From contig JAVBTI010000007.1 of assembly GCA_031556255.1 (NCBI GenBank), positions 1 through 32,580 on the forward strand: a stretch of 32,580 bases of DNA, in the 5' to 3' direction. Both the position numbers and the translations under genes were made by a program. The DNA is from JAIRQX01 sp031556255. GTDB taxonomy: Bacteria; Chrysiogenota; Deferribacteres; Deferribacterales; JAISNW01. Below the pieces are notes generated by a model. The model was not told the origin of the DNA and did not search any database. It saw nothing but the letters and a program-made list of their open reading frames with translations. Shown piece after piece: positions 31,201-32,580 of the stretch (the first letter of the stretch is position 1; every line of letters starts with the position of its first letter).

Positions 31201-32580
31201 ATAGCGGGGAATGTGTTTGGCAGCACCGTGCGGCACAACGCCGCGCTGAACGCGTCCGCATCCGGCACAGGATGGGGCCGCGTGGCGGCGTTGTTCTTAG
31301 GCAGCATCGTGACAGACAACTTTGCCTGGGACGGCATGGTTGGCGCATTTATCCAGGACGTCTATAACGACGGCACCGGCAAATCCCTTGCCCTTCTTAT
31401 GACAAAGGCGACGTATTCAGGCGCGCCGCTCTCCTGGCCGTTTGACGGCAGCACGCCGGACTCACCGTGGGTGCATACTGACGACGGCGCCAGCCTGCCG
31501 CACCATTACTGGCGAGATAACGTGACTGTGACCTTCGTCACAGGCGGTGGCGCCGGCGCACTTGATAAAGACAAAGCATATTATAAACCGGGCGAAAAGC
31601 TGTCGAAATACGCGGCCTCGCCGGTGGCGGCGGGCACGTCAGTCGCCGAGTGGAACACCGCGTCCGACGGCTCAGGCAAAGCGTACCGCCCCGGCGACTT
31701 CGTATTTGACAACATCACGCTGTACGCAGTCTCGTGGGGCAGGTCGATATCCACCCCGGCGGAGCTTGACGGCATACGCAATGATCTTTCGGGCCGCTAC
31801 GTCCTCACGGCGGATATAGACCTGTCGGGCATTGCAAACTGGTCGCCCGTGGGCGACACCAGTAACCCGTTCACCGGCATCCTTGACGGCGCGGGGCATA
31901 CGATAAGTGGCCTTACGTCGGCGGGCACCGGCCTGTTCGGTTATATAAACGGCGCCACGGTTAAAAACCTCACCGTGCGCACCACAGACGCGGGCGTGGT
32001 AAACACGGGCACGGGCAGCACCGGCATCCTGGCGGGGTGGGCACGCAATTCCGTGATAGAAAACGTGCACACGTCGGGGCGGGTATACTGCACCGGCTTC
32101 TTATACGCCGGCGGTATAGTGGGGAATGCGGATGGCGGCACTGTCATCTGCTCCTCCTCCTCTTCCGCGTCCGTCACCAGCCAGAGCCTTACCGGCGGCA
32201 TAGCGGGGAATATGTCTGACAGCACCGTCACAAACAGCTACGCCACGGGCGCGGTGACGGGCAGCCTTGCCGGCGGCATAGCGGGGAGTGTGTCTGGCAG
32301 CGGCAGCATCACAAACAGCTACGCCACGGGCGCGGTGACGGGCACCGGTGCCAATTCCTATGCCGGCGGCATAGCGGGGTATGTGGATGTCGGCACCGTG
32401 CGGTACAACGCCGCGCTGAACGCGTCCGTGTCCGGCACAAACCGGGGCCGCGTGGCGGGGGAAAGCTACGGCACCATAAATAACAACTACGCCCGAAACG
32501 GCATGCCGGCGGGCGGCGGTGGCAACGACGGCACCGACTTTGACGCCGCGGGCGACGAGCTGAAAAAAGCCACCTACACC

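Overview
The window comes from a Gram-negative bacterium that respires anaerobically. It has Kdo/LPS genes (kdsB, kdsD), several outer-membrane proteins, a Tat-exported molybdopterin oxidoreductase with its Fe-S subunit, an orphan four-cluster ferredoxin, and a porin next to a pentaheme cytochrome c. GC content is moderate in housekeeping genes and high in the giant repeat gene at the right end. A Deferribacterota-like (Geovibrio/Denitrovibrio type) or other metal/sulfur-respiring anaerobe fits, but this is inference from gene content and the sequence alone does not prove the phylum.

Layout. 1-372: palindromic intergenic repeats. 373-1800 (-): membrane-anchored LuxR-type regulator. 1955-2174: frameshifted remnant of a lipoprotein gene. 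2175-4725 (-): LPP20/FlgT-like exported protein and an AcoR-like sigma-54 activator. The activator is divergent from a ferredoxin gene (5034-5636) that carries a near-perfect sigma-54 promoter. 5904-6723 (+): TetR regulator plus small zinc-ribbon protein. 6820-11981 (+): MocR-type regulator followed by dmsA-like and dmsB-like genes, ending in a strong terminator. 12319-12769: broken rtcB-like gene. 12833-13897 (-): AlkZ-like DNA glycosylase family protein. 14035-14613: decayed gene fragments. 14667-14976 (-): a tRNA operon Gly-Cys-Phe with promoter and terminator. 15708-17759 (+): porin plus pentaheme cytochrome. 17828-20187 (-): pdxA-rsmA-dnaQ-like operon with overlapping genes. 20277-21212 (-): Phenol_MetA_deg-type outer-membrane protein. 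21455-24801 (+): kdsB-pyrG-kdsD. 25059-26018 (+): protein with a TonB-like stalk and an outer-membrane barrel. 26155 to the right edge (+): a giant lipoprotein, open for at least 2142 codons, made of InlB-like (Listeria-Bacteroides) and GLUG repeat modules.

How the genes work together. DmsA and DmsB form an exported reductase without an adjacent membrane anchor. The MocR gene just upstream shares the hexamer ACTGTT with the dmsA leader (three direct copies there, one inverted repeat before mocR), which suggests a local regulatory circuit. The ferredoxin at 5034 probably depends on the sigma-54 activator next to it. KdsD and KdsB make Kdo precursors and CMP-Kdo, and PyrG supplies the CTP. This PyrG is odd: both the glutaminase nucleophile Cys and the catalytic His are replaced, so it should not be able to use glutamine.

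The points most worth following up are the glutaminase-dead PyrG in the Kdo operon, the giant modular lipoprotein with nearly identical internal DNA repeats, the MocR/ACTGTT circuit (with an altered PLP site in the regulator), the sigma-54/ferredoxin pair, and the TonB-like/barrel fusion.
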